Positions 33,101-44,574 of a DNA stretch of 64,000 bases are shown piece by piece. A model generated the notes under the pieces. That model had not been told where the DNA came from, ran no database searches, and worked only from the letters and a program-made list of their open reading frames with translations. The DNA lies in the NCBI GenBank assembly GCA_029851415.1, contig CM056743.1, forward strand, positions 93,098,501 through 93,162,500. The letters run 5' to 3'. The position numbers and the translations under genes are program-made. This DNA is from Eretmocerus hayati (lineage: Eukaryota > Arthropoda > Insecta > Hymenoptera > Aphelinidae). Numbering within the stretch: the first letter of the stretch is position 1; each line of letters starts with the position of its first letter.

Positions 33101-34685
33101 AAAGAGGGCAAAATCGAGCTTCGGGCAGTTATCCGCGCAGTTATGACGCCACTGAGGGTTGTAAGATGATCCGATTGACCCGAAACTCTACAGAATCCTA
33201 GACCGAGTAGTCACGTACTATCTTTGATGCCCAGAGAATTCATTACCAGTCAGCACCCTCGGCTATGAAGCCCGAAGCAGGGAAAGATTGAGCTTTGAGC
33301 AATTATCTGGCCAGTTATGACGCCACTGTGGGTTGCAAGATGATCCAATGGACCCGAAACTCTACAGACTCCTAGACCGGGTAGTCACGTACTATCTCTG
33401 ATGCCCAGAGAATTTATTACCAGTCAGCACCCTCGGCTATGAGGCCCGAAACAGGGAGAAATCGAGCTTTGAGCAGTTATCTGCCCAGTTATGACGCCAG
33501 TATGGGTTGGAGGATGATCCAATGGAACCGAATGTCTACAGAACCTTAGATCAAGTGGTTATGTACCATTGATGATGCCCAGAGAATTTATTCCCAGTCA
33601 GCACCCTCGGCTATGGGGCCCAAAAGAGGGCGAAATCGAGCTTTGGGCAGTTATCCGCGCAGTTATGACGCCACTGTGGGTTGTAAGATGATCCAATGGA
33701 CCCGAAACTTTACAGAATCCTAGACCAAGTAGTCACATATGATCTCTGATGCCCAGAGGATCTATTACCAGTCAGCAGCCTCGGCTATGAGGCCCGAAAC
33801 AGGGAAAAATCGAGCTTTGAGCAGTTATCTGCCCAGTTATGACGCCACTGTGGGTTGTAGGATGTTCCAATAGACCAGAAACTCGACAGAACCTTAGATA
33901 AAGTGGTTATGTGCCATTGATGATGCCCAGAGAATTTATTACCAGTCAGCGTCCTCGGCTATGGGGCCCAAAACAGGGCGAAAACGCGCTTCGAGCAGTT
34001 ATCTGCCCAGTTATGACGCCAGTATGGATTTGAGGATGATCCAATGGACCCGAATCTCTACAGAACCTCAGATCAAGTGGTTATGTACCATTGATCATGC
34101 CTAGAGGATTTATCACCAGTCAGCACTCGGCTATGGGGCCCAAAAAAGGGCGAAATCGAGCTTTGGGCAGTTATCCGCGCAGTTATGACGCCACTGTGAG
34201 TTGTAAGATGATCCGATTGACCCGAAACTCTACCGAATCCTAGACCGAGTAGTCACGTACTATCTTTGATGCCCAGAGAATTCATTACCAGTCAGCAACC
34301 TCGGCTATAAGGCCCGAAGCAGGGAAAGATTGAGCTTTGAGCAGTTATCTGCCCAGTTATGACGCCACTGTGGGTTGTAAGATGATCCAATGGACCCGAA
34401 ACTCTACAGACTCCTAGACCGAGTAGTCACGTACTATCTCTGATGCTCAGAGAATTTATTACCAGTCAGCACCCTCGGCTATGAGGCCCGAAACAGGGAG
34501 GAATCGAGCTCTGAGCAGTTATCTGCCCAGTTATGACGCCAGTATGGGTTGGAGGATGATCCAATGGAACCGAATGTCTACAGAACCTTAGATCAAGTGG
34601 TTATGTACCATTGATGATGCCCAGAGAATTCATTCCCAGTCAGCACCCTCGGCTATGGGGCCCAAAAGAGGGCGAAATCGAGCTC
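30191..34685 (+). repeat. 174-bp tandem repeat array, rightward half (about 26 units)
   Basis: CCTCGG occurs at 30471, 30645, 30819, 30993, 31167, 31341 and 31515, each step being 174 bp (one of 175 follows). A typical unit contains GAATTTATTACCAGTCAGCA, CCCTCGGCTATG, CCAGTTATGACGCCA and CAATGGACCCGAAACTC. Variants alternate (GGATGATCC or GGATGTTCC; AGGCCCGAAAC or GGGCCCAAAAC). A five-unit block (31381 onward) recurs ~870 bp later, and a six-unit spacing (~1041 bp) links 33227 with 34268. Frames of 68-100 codons inside arise because 174 is divisible by three. Confidence 0.93.
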
Positions 34686-37600
34686 CGCCCTGTTTCGGGC
34701 CTCATAGCCGAGGGTGCTGACTGGTAATGAATTCTCTGGGCATCATCAATGGTACATAACCACTTGATCTAAGGTTCTGTAGACTTTCGGGTCCCTTGGA
34801 ACATCCTACAACCCACAGTGGCGTCATAACTGGGCAGATGACTGCTCATAGCGCGTTTTCGCCCTGTTTTGGGCCCCATAGCCGAGGACGCTGACTGGTA
34901 ATGAATTCTCTGGGCATCATTAATGGTACATAACCACTTTATCTGAGGTTCTGTCGAGTTTCGGGTCTATTGGAACATCCTACAACCCACAGTGGCGTCA
35001 TAACTGGGCAGATAACTGCTCAAAGCTCGATTTTTCCCTGTTTCGGGCCTCATAGCCGAGGCTGCTGACTGGTAATAAATCCTCTGGGCATCAGAGATCA
35101 TAAGTGACTACTTGGTCTAGGATTTTGTGAAGTTTCGGGTCCATTGGATCATCTTACAACCTACAGTGGCGTCATAACTGCGCGGATAACTGCCCAAAGC
35201 TCGATTTCGCCCTCTTTTGGGCCCCATAGCCGAGGGTGCTGACTAGGAATAAATTCTCTGGGCATCATCAATGGTACATAACCACTTGATCTAAGGTTCT
35301 GTAGACATTCGGTTCCATTGGAACATGCTACTACCCATAGTGGCGTCATAACTGCGCAGATAACTGCTCGAAGCTCGTTTCCGCTCTGTTTTGGGCCCCA
35401 TAGGCGAGGGTACTGACTGGTAATAAATTCTCTGGGCAACATTGATGGTACATCACCACTCAATCTGAGATTCCGACAAGTTTCGGGTCCATTGGAACGT
35501 CCTACATCTCACAGTTGCGACATAACTGGGCATATAACTGCTCAAAGCTCGATTTTTCCCTGTCTAAGGCCTCATAGCCCAGGGTGCTGACTGGTAATAA
35601 ATTCTCTGGGCATCAGATATAGTACGTGACTATTCGGTCTAGGATTCGGCAGAGTTTCGGGTCCATTGGATCATCTTACAACCCACAGTGGCGTCATAAC
35701 TGCGCGGATAACTGCCCAAAGCTCGATTTCGCCCTCGTTTGGGCCCCATAGCCGAGGGTGCTGACTGGGATCAAATTCTCTGGGCATCATCAATGGTACA
35801 TAACCACTAAATCTGAGGTTCTGTAGAGTTTCGGGTCCATTGGAACATGCTACAACCCACAGTGGCGTCATAACTGACCAGATAACTGCTCAAAGCTCGA
35901 TTTTGCCCTCTTTGGGGCCCCATAGTCGAGGGTGCTGACTGGTAATAAATTCTCTGGGCATCAGATATAGTACGTGACTACTCGGTCTAGGATTCTGCAG
36001 AGTTTCGGGTCCATTGGTTCATCTTACAACCCACAGTGGCGTCATAACTGCGCGGATAACTGCCCAAAGCTCGATTTCGCCCTCTTTTGGGCCCCATAGC
36101 CGAGGGTGCTGACTGGTAATAAATTCTCTGGGCATCATCAATGGTCCATAACCACTTGTTCTGAGGTTCTGTAGAGATTCGGGTCCATTGGATCATCCTC
36201 CAACCCATACTGGCGTCATAACTGGACCGATAACTGCTCAAAGCTCGATTTTCCCCTGTTTTGGGCCCCATAGCCGAGGGTGCTGACTGGTAATAAATCC
36301 TCTGGGCAACTTTAATGGTACATCACCACTAAATCTAAGATTCCATCAAGTTTCGTGTCCATTGGAACATCCTACATCTCACAGTTGCGACATAACTGGG
36401 CATATAGCTGCTCAAAGCTCGATTTTTCCCTGTTTCGGGCCTCATAGCCCAGGGTGCTGACTGGTAATAGTTTCTCTGGGCATCAGAGATAATACGTGAC
36501 TACTTGGTCTAGGATCCTGTAGTGTTCCGTGTCCATTGGATCATCTTACAACCCACAGTGGCAACATAACTGCGCGGATAAGTGCCCAAAGCTCGATTTT
36601 GCCCTCTTTTAGGCCCCATCGCCGAAGGTGCTGACTGGTATAAAATTCTCTGGGCATCATCAATGGTACATCACCACTTGATCTGAGTTTCTGTGGAGAT
36701 TCGGGTCCATTGGATCATCTTACAACCCACAGTGGCAACATAACTGCGCGGATAACTGCCCAAAGCTCGATTTTGCCCTCTTTTGGGGCCCATAGCCGAG
36801 GGTGCTGACTGGGATCAAATTTTCTGGGCATCATCAATGGTACATAACCACTTGATCTGAGGTTCTGGAGAGTTTCGGGTCCATTGGAACATGCTACAAC
36901 CCACAGTGGCGTCATAACTGACCAGATAACTGCTCAAAGCTCGATTTTGCCCTCTTTTGGGCCCCATAGCCGAGGGTGCTGACTGGTAATAAATTCTCTG
37001 GGCATCAGATATAGTACGTGACTACTCGGTCTAGGATGCTGCAGAGTTTCGGGTCCATTGGATCATCTTACAACCCACAGTGGCGTCATAACTGCGCGGA
37101 TAACTGCCCAAAGCTCGATTTCGCCCTCTTTTGGGCCCCATAGCCGAGGGTGCTGACTGGTAATAAATTCTCTGGGCATCATCAATGGTCCATAACCACT
37201 TGATCTAAGGTTCTATAGAGATTCGGGTCCATAGGTTCATCCTCCAACCCATACTAGCGTCATAACTGGGCCGATAACTGCTCAAAGTTCGATATTTCCC
37301 TGTTTTGGGCCTCATAGCCGAGGGTGCTGACCGGGAATGAATTCTCTGGGCATCAGAAATAGTACGTTGCTACTTGATCTAGGGTTTTGTCGAGTTTCGG
37401 GACCATTGGATCATCTAACAACCCACAGTGGCGTCATAACTGCGCGGATAACTCCCCAAAGCTCGATTTCGCCCTCTTTTGGGCCCCATAGCCGAGGGTG
37501 CTGAATGGTAATGAATTCTCTGGGCATCATCAATACATATCTACTTGATCTGAGGTTCTGTAGAGATTCGGGTCCGTTGGATCATCCTCCAACTCATCCT

Positions 37601-39344
37601 GGCGTCATAACTGGGCAGATAACTGCTCAAAGCTCGATTTTTCCCTGTTTCGGGCCTCATAGCCGAGGGTGCTGACTGGTAATAAATCCTCTGGGCATCA
37701 GAGATAGTACATGACTACTTGGTCAAGGATTCTGTAGAGTTTCTGATCCATTGGATCATCTTACACCCACAGTGGAGTCATAACTTCGCGGATAACTGCC
37801 CAAAGCTCGATCTCGCCCTCTACTGGGCCCCATAGTCGAATGTGCTGACTAATAAAGAATCCTCTGGGTATCACCGATGGTACATAACAACTAATTCAAA
37901 GGTTCTGTCGAGTTTCGGGTCCATTGGGTCATCTCACAACCCACAGTGGCGTCATAACTGCGCGGATAACTGCCCAAAGCTCGATTTTGCCCTCTTTTGG
38001 GCCCGATAGCCGAGGGTGCTGACTGCCAACAAATTCTCTGGGTATCATCAATGGTACATAACCACTTTATCTAAGGTTCTGTAGAGATTCGGGTCCATTG
38101 GAACATGCTACAACCCATAGTGGCGTCATAACTGCGCAGATAACTGCTCGAAGCTCGTTTTCGCTCTGTTTTGGGCCCCATAGGCGAGGGTACTGACTGG
38201 TAATAAATTCTCTGGGCGAATTAATGGTACATCACCACTCAATCTCAGATTCCGTCAAGTTTCGGGTCCATTGGAACATCCTACATCTCACAGTTGCGAC
38301 ATAACTGGGCATATAACTGCTCAAAGCTCGATTTTTCCCTGTTTTGGGCCTCATAGCCCAGGGTGCTGACTGGTAATAATCTCTCTGGGCATCAGAGATA
38401 ATACGTGACTACTTGGTCTAGGATTCTGTAGTGTTCCGTGTCCATTGGATCATCTTACAACCCACAGTGGCAACATAACTGCGCGGATAACTGCCCAAAG
38501 CTCGATTTTGCCCTCGTTTGGGCCCCATAGCCGAGGGTGCTGACTGGTAATAAATTCTCTGGGCATCATCAATGGTACATAACCACTTGATCTGAGGTTC
38601 TGTAGTGATTCGGGTCCATTGGATCATCCTCCATCCCATACTGGCGTCATAACTGGGCAGATAACTGCTCAAAGCTCGATTTTCCCCTGTTTCGGGCCTC
38701 ATAGCCGAGGGTGCTGACTGGTAATAAATTCTCTGGGCTCCAGCGATAGTACGTGACTACTTGGTCTAGGATTCTGTAGAGTTTCGGGTCCATTGGGTCA
38801 TCTTACAACCCACAGTGGCGTCATAACTGCGCGGATAACTGCCCAAAGCTCGATTTTGCCCTCTTTTGGGCCCGATAGCCGAGGGTGCTGACTGGTAATA
38901 AATTCTCTGGGCATCATCAACGGTACATAACCACTCCATCTAAGGTTCTGTAGAGATTCGGGTCCATTGGAACATGCTACAACCCATAGTGGCGTCATAA
39001 CTGCGCAGATAACTGCTCGAAGCTCGTTTTCGCTCTGTTTTGGGCCCCATAGGCGAGGGTGCTGACTGGTAATAGATCCTCTGTGCATCATCAATGGTAC
39101 ATAACCACTCAATCTAAGCTCCTGTTGAGTTTCGGGTCCATTGGAATATCCTTCAACCCACAGAGGCGTCAGAACTGTGCAGATAACTGCTCAATGCTCG
39201 ATTCTTTCCTGTTTCGGGCCTCATAGCCGAGGGTGCTGACTGGTAATAAATTCTCTGGGCATCAGAGATAGTACGTGACTACTTGATCTAGGGTTCTGTA
39301 GAGTTTCGGGTCCATTGGGACTCTATGCATCCCCCCGTGACACC
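34686..39344 (-). repeat. 174-bp tandem repeat array, leftward half (about 27 units)
   Basis: CCGAG of the inverted unit occurs at 34708, 34882 and 35056, again 174 bp apart. The orientation switch is abrupt near 34684, with almost no spacer. Unit variants mirror those in the left half. Confidence 0.93.
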
Positions 39345-40014
39345 TCGACTGTGACTATAATATTTTTAAGCAGGGTCTCCCCTGTTCTGGGCCCTATGAT
39401 CGAGTTTGCTGATTCGTTATCGATTCCCTATTATCTCTGAAGACTCAGTGTACCCTGCTCATCGTCAGACAGGTTCCCGTATGCGATGGAATTTTTCTCT
39501 CGCACATTATTGTACAGAGGTAGCTCAGTCTATCATATATTTCTCATCTCGCCCCGCTCCAGCTCTCGTCCAGCCTCAGGCCCAAATATCGGTTTCCTCT
39601 TGGTCTCGGGACTATCTCGACTATTTTTTTTGAGAGTATTAGTAAAGTAATAAAATCCTGTGTAGTTCTGAGTGTCCTCGAAGCTACGTCCGTATATGGT
39701 GTTCGCTAGCGTAAACTTACGCTAGCGAAAACGACCATATTTTAGCTGAATCATATCACACGCATATTTTGAGGACATATTCTGAGAGTAATAAAAAAGT
39801 AATAAAAAATGAGCTATTGCACATTCCCGTACGATCTTTCCCCGGCCACGTGTTCCCTAGCGTAAGCTCCCGCTAGCGAAAACTCTGGTATTCCGGGCCC
39901 ATGACCGGTAATAAATTTTCTTCTTTGGTAATAAATTAGTAATAAAATAGTAATAAAAAGTGAAATTGGTTTGGGCCCGATTTGTGAGTTAGTGTTCGCT
40001 AGCTTCAGGTACCC
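39345..40014. repeat. Outer part of the right arm of the giant foldback
   Basis: Inverted copy of 29514-30190, carrying palindromes at 39702-39729 and 39853-39880 and TTTATTAC clusters (as GTAATAAA) at about 39640-39655, 39790-39810 and 39905-39960. The frame 39406-39633 is the mirror of 29875-30123 and has no recognisable content. Confidence 0.85.
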
Positions 40015-40023
40015 GCACTGGGA
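40015..40023. repeat. Right 9-bp target duplication GCACTGGGA
   Basis: Exact copy of 29505-29513, directly after the terminal GTACCC of the right arm. Confidence 0.9.
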
Positions 40024-40489
40024 GCCCAAGCACGATCGCGGGGGAGCCCGGGTGACCCGACAGAGGACGGAGGCGACGGCGAGCTCGCTCACGAGGCGGC
40101 GAGCAGACAGCTGACTGGTGGACTGGCAGAGGGCGGCGGCGCTGCGGGCGGGTCAATCCGGGCCAGACCCGGGCAGCCGTGGCGATGAAGCGACAACGGA
40201 TGAGCACCCGGACATCGGCTGCTGGTCGAGAATTGACCCGTAGACGACACACGGACGAGTACATGTATGCGTGTGGACTAGTATATACTAATAGCAGTAT
40301 GCACTATATATGCTGTGGAGTATATATACATACCGCTATGCTGTGGACTAGACGGTGGTATACCACCGTGCTGAGGACTAGATATAGATATACTAAAGGC
40401 TCGGAGCGGACAATATAGGTATAGTGGGACGTGTATAAGAGCTCCGCGAGGTAAAAGCGCGGAGTCGCGGGTTGCGCGATGCCTCCGCG
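40024..40489. other. GC-rich stretch continuing the insertion target, with short tandem repeats at 40271-40393
   Basis: Presumably continuous with 29504 before the palindrome inserted. At 40271-40393 four imperfect 30-40-bp units contain GCTGTGGACTAG or GCTGAGGACTAG followed by TATA-rich sequence. No gene is supported. Confidence 0.5.
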
Positions 40490-40794
40490 CGTACGCTGGC
40501 GGTGCATGCGCGTAAGAAAGATAGGGAATGCTTCTGGTGGAGGCACCAGGACCGTAGATACTGCATTTGATGAGCTCGCGGCGAACCTCTGAGAATATCA
40601 GCGACTGCATAGGTCGTATATAGTGAACTCGACTTGAATATTTGGCGCGCTCAGCCACCAGTTGGCGCTGCTAGTGTTCCGGTTAAATCAAACGGACCAA
40701 TCAGAGGGCTTCACTTCAAGTGAAAACGAAGGCGCGGACTTGGTGAAGACGAAGCGGCCATTGTGACACTTGTGGATCAGACATCGTCTCGTGC
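40490..40794. repeat. Dispersed ~290-bp repeat, copy 2, promoter- or LTR-like
   Basis: Same orientation and block order as 10010-10296, including a CAAT-box-like ACCAATCAGA. Right of 40794 the two loci diverge completely. Confidence 0.7.
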
Positions 40795-42079
40795 ACACGT
40801 ATTCTTCTGCTTGTCGCCTTGTCCGCTCTAGTCTGAGCACGTGCCGCGAATCGGGTCACTAGGAGCTCCGTAGTGACCAGGACGGATAGACTTGGACCAC
40901 GATCAGGATTTGGAAGCTGCAACTGCAGACCCTAGGGCCTATCTACGAGGATGGCAGAAAATTGCGGTGAGTGACTTTGCTGATTTTGTGGATTCTCTCG
41001 TCGCGAATTTTTCGAAGAGCCTCGTGCGTCGCGAGGGAGCAACGTCGTGCTGCCGACCTGGACAGACTCCCTGAGGGCCTGGTGCGCTGGTGCGGAGCTC
41101 AGACAGTGCGGACAAGGCACCAGCAGCCCGGAGTAGCTACCGCGTCGCGCATACTTTCGGAGCAGTGAATTCAGAAGTGCGGAACTTGGTAAAAATTGTG
41201 CGCGCTCGTGGACAAGGCGTCTCGGGAAAGAGGTTCGCGTGCTCGGGGATCGCGTCGTGGACAGATCTCCCGGAGGTGACGCGCGTGCACCCGGAGTCCT
41301 CAGTGATCGAGGTTAATTATAAAGTGGACAGGGAGCACGGGGTAGTCGCGCACCTGTTGCTCGGGCGCGGAGGCCAAGCAAGCGTCGGTTGCTCCGAATC
41401 GTCGGAGCATTAGCCATCTTGCAAGCTTGTCGTCGGGCAAGCGTTGCGGGAGCCGTTGGGCGGCCATTTTGGACAGAGTTTTCGGAGCAAATTGTCGCGT
41501 GGAAAATTATTGGAGCAAAGACTGGACAAGCTGTGCTCGTAGGACACAGGTAGATTTTTCGTGAGTGGAGCGGACAAGGTGTTAGCCTTTTAGTGAAGTG
41601 CATTCATTTGTTGTATTTGCAGGAATATTCAGGGACATTTTTATGAGCAATTATTAATAAATTTGGAGCCACGCGGACTATTGTCGGGTTGATACTCGTT
41701 TGTAGATAACTGTAAATACCGCGTAGAAGCAACGTAAAGAATATAGAGACCAATTTATTTTCATGATAAATTCCGAATTATCATTGCGATTCCGTCCCTC
41801 CTCTTTTTGTGATTTTTCAGGTAATTTCACACGGTAAGTGACGCTGTGTTCCGGAGTTGCTGAATTTGCAGAAGCCGTATCGCCGTTCGCGCGCGTAGTT
41901 CCTGCGTCCTAGGTTAAGAGTTCTGGCGTAATATAAATAAGTTGTGCTGGTAAAAATACCACGTGACAATCTCATCACATTTTGTCTCAAATGTGACCTA
42001 TAGGAGTAAAACACGAAATTTATCAATTTTCACATCAAATTTCGACAGGTCGTTGCTACCTCGAATCTTAGACAAAATC
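40795..42079. other. Unassigned stretch; possible LTR or leader downstream of the CAAT-containing repeat
   Basis: GC-rich to about 41580, then AT-rich with a TTATTAATAAATTT polyadenylation-like segment near 41655. No frame has recognisable domains. A solo LTR reaching from 40490 towards 41850 is conceivable, but I found no second copy of the right part and no target duplication. Confidence 0.3.
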
Positions 42080-42577
42080 TGATGGAATATCCTGAAAGAG
42101 GAGATCATTTTACGTCGAAATCATGTGCCATGATATTTTTTAAATCCAATTTTGCCCCAGAATAAAGCGAGAGAAAATTAAACAGGTGGCAGGCTCGGTA
42201 TCTCCGTAAGCACCCTATGTTGATACAGAGTTTTTTTTTGGAGCTCGTAAGTCAGACGGGAAGGGTCTTACAAAAATTTCACAGAGGACCAAATTTTTAG
42301 ATTTTCAAACGATCTACAAGATCCTGCGAGTATTTTTGTGATCGGATCACTCCCATCAAAATTGTTGGTGATTGATTGGAGGAGAATTATTCCTGAGTTT
42401 CAACCACGTGTACGGGTACTCAAAAAGAACCTAAAAAATTATAAAAACCCATGGATTCATGAATTTTTTTTGCTTTTCAAAACCCTTCCCTCAGAATTCC
42501 CGTACGACCAATCAAATTGGAAATATCGCTGTTTGAGTGAGACCCTACGTGTTCCATTATTTATGGTGGGTACTGTA
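42080..42577 (-). repeat. Dispersed ~500-bp repeat, copy 3 (inverted)
   Basis: Reverse complement of 28060-28560. The most recognisable blocks are CAGGTGGCAGGCTCGG, AAGTCAGACGGGAAGGG and ATTTATGGTGGGTACTGTA. Confidence 0.8.
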
Positions 42578-42594
42578 TGTCCGTCCGAGGTCGT

Positions 42595-42700
42595 ATATGT
42601 CCGCCGTGCTCCAGTGCCCACCATATGCTCATTTGAAAACTTTTCCAGTGTATATTAGAATAACATTGAGGTGGGCATTCTAGGTTTGTTCAAAATTGGA
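42595..42700. repeat. Short dispersed repeat, inverted partner at 51145-51275
   Basis: CGTGCTCCAGTGCCCACCAT here matches the complement of ATGGTGGGCACTGGAGCACG at 51163-51182. AGGTGGGCATT and TTTGTTCAAA blocks follow in the expected inverted order. Confidence 0.65.
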
Positions 42701-43009
42701 ATATTTGGGGGTAAAACGTTGTTTTTGGTTGAAAATATGCTGCTAAAAATGATTAGCAGGATGCTTTTTTACAGCGTCATATGATAGTGATTATGATGAA
42801 TACCACATCCATTAGCATTCTCATTGCGAATCATCTCCTCTACTTTGCAAGAAATTCCTATGATTAGCATCCTAATCTGAGATAATTCCTTATATCTTGA
42901 TGAATTCTTTGGAATAAGCTTTTGTGAGGGATTTACAGAATCTAAACTCAAGTTCTGTTAGCAAAATTCATAGTTGGTTGGGATAGTATTTGGTACAGTC
43001 AGTTTGAAT

Positions 43010-43451
43010 ATGATTGAAATGAAGTTCATTTTTAGATGTTTTGGATTTTTCCAAAAGATAACTCCATTTGGGTGATGTTTCTCGGATTTCAAAGAAATTT
43101 GGTATCAATAAATCGATTCAGGATGCCGAAAAAATATGCTCTTATATCATTGGAAGTGAGATGACTGAGCAGTCGAGAAAGATACGGGGAAAAAATAAGT
43201 ATCAATGAAAATGATTTCATGAATTTCGAGTTATTCTTTCGAGGAAGCATCTTAAACAGACTCGAGGTTTCTAGAGAGAGGTTTTTTCAACAGTATCTAT
43301 AGTTTGCTTGAGACGGAATTTTGATGGAATAGGTTTTAATATGATTAAATAGGAGTTTTTGGTGATAATTTTGATTCCTTCGAGAAAAACTCTGTTTGAA
43401 TGATATTCTACGAATTTCAAAAGAATTTAATTGTTGATTTACTTGAGAGGG
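43010..43451. repeat. Old tandem repeat (about 310-345-bp unit) interrupted by Copia; continues at 48994-49690
   Basis: Recurrent words are GGTATCAATAAATCGATTC (43101), GATATCGACCAATTGATTC (48998) and GGTATCAACCAATCGATAG (49307). The blocks GAGACGGAATTT and GGAGTTTTTGGTGA are also shared on both sides. Divergence is high. Confidence 0.6.
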
Positions 43452-43740
43452 TCGAAGGGTTGATGAGCGGCACAAGACTGGGACTAAATACTTTCATAAT
43501 GAATAAATGTGTATATTCAATTAACAACAATACAGTATGTTACATATTGCCGGCTTGGCTCTTCTAGCTCAAGTAGTTGCTCTCTCTTCTCTCTCCAGCT
43601 TCGCTGCTGCGCGCACCACACTCATACATACACACATAAGTAGACTCATATTCTAGCCTGCAGGTGGCACCACGCATCAGCCACTTATTCTGGCAGACGA
43701 CACATATAGTCGTACAGGATAAATTTACTCACAATTCAAC
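43452..43740 (-). repeat. Copia 3' LTR
   Basis: 289 bp, matching 48705-48993. It includes TTGCCGGCTTGGCTCTTCTA and a block of GTGCGCGCAGCAGCG-like sequence on the minus strand. The inner end meets the polypurine tract. Confidence 0.88.
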
Positions 43741-43789
43741 CCGCCTCCTTGAATTTAACCTGTGAAACATCGCTAAATATGCTTTAGAT

Positions 43790-44574
43790 GTCATACGTTA
43801 AATTTGCCATTTCTCTGAACTTTTCAAACTTCTGTCTACCAAGAGACTTTGTCAGTATATCAGCAATGTTTTCGTCAGACTCAACTTTCCTCACATCAAT
43901 TATACCTCTACTATTGTTCTCATTAACGAAGTGATAATGTGTTTTCCAGTGTACTTAGAATATTTTGTGAAATTTCCAAATTTGGCAAGACTTATAGCAC
44001 CTGAATTATCCTCATAAATTGGTATCGGTTTCTCCATTGGGACTTGAAAATCTACTAAAATGTCTCTCATGAACTTTAACTCACTGACTGGCTCTGATAA
44101 AGCAACATATTCTGCTGCTGTAGGAGCTTTGGTTACACTACTTTGTTTCTTGGATTTCCAAAATATTACTTTTCCATATTATCTGATCAAATACCCAGTC
44201 GTAGACCTTCTATCGATTATATCTCCTGCATAGTCAGAATCTACATAGCAATCTAAGGTCTCAACATTCTCATTTCTTTTGTATATTAGCTTTAGATCTC
44301 TGGTCAAGTACAAATATTTCAAGATTCTCAATGCGTATTTGAAATGTGTTTGATCATAACAATTTTGGAATCGACTCAGATAGTTAACACTGTAACTTGT
44401 ATCAAATCTTGCTCCTGAACTCAGATATGAAAGTGCTCCAATAAGGTTCCTGAATGGAATCTCGCTATTAGCAGACTGTGCAGGTTCACACTTCAAATTT
44501 TCTCCCATTGGTGTTAGGTACAATTTAGCATTTTCTATTCTATAACGCTTGGCCAATGACTCAATATAACTCAT
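43790..44574 (-). pseudogene. Copia RNase H and C-terminal polyprotein
   Basis: The frame 44179-44574 has MGENLKCEPAQS, IGALSYLSSGARFDTSY and LDCYVDSDYAGD with the first catalytic Asp. It ends RRSTTGYLIR. Further left, in other frames, follow TAAEYVALSEP with the catalytic Glu, IYEDNSGAISLAK with the next Asp, and IADILTKSLG, the classic Copia C-terminus, ending near 43790. A stop and at least one frameshift near 43950 make it a remnant. Confidence 0.88.

Larger units (their letters stand above)
29514..40014. mobile_element. Giant foldback element, 10,501 bp, perfect 9-bp target duplication
   Basis: The element is one palindrome. Outer arms 29514-30190 and 39345-40014 are inverted copies (about 94% by eye). 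Between them about 26 direct copies of a 174-bp repeat run rightward to 34685 and about 27 run in the opposite direction from 34686. Termini are GGGTACCTGAAGCTAGCGAA and its reverse complement. GCACTGGGA lies directly outside on both sides. There is no frame resembling a transposase, so it would need one in trans. Long compound TIRs with internal tandem repeats and a 9-bp duplication match the architecture of Drosophila FB elements, which use a Mutator-like transposase. Relationship to FB is by analogy only. Confidence 0.92.

Noticed and set aside
31112..39112. Many frames of 66-104 codons with similar protein sequence, resembling a multigene family
   Set aside because: They are translations of the 174-bp repeat, occur on both strands by symmetry, and persist only because the unit length is divisible by three.
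30191..39344. CRISPR-like regularly spaced repeats
   Set aside because: Units are contiguous 174-bp tandem copies without unique spacers, in an apparently animal genome.
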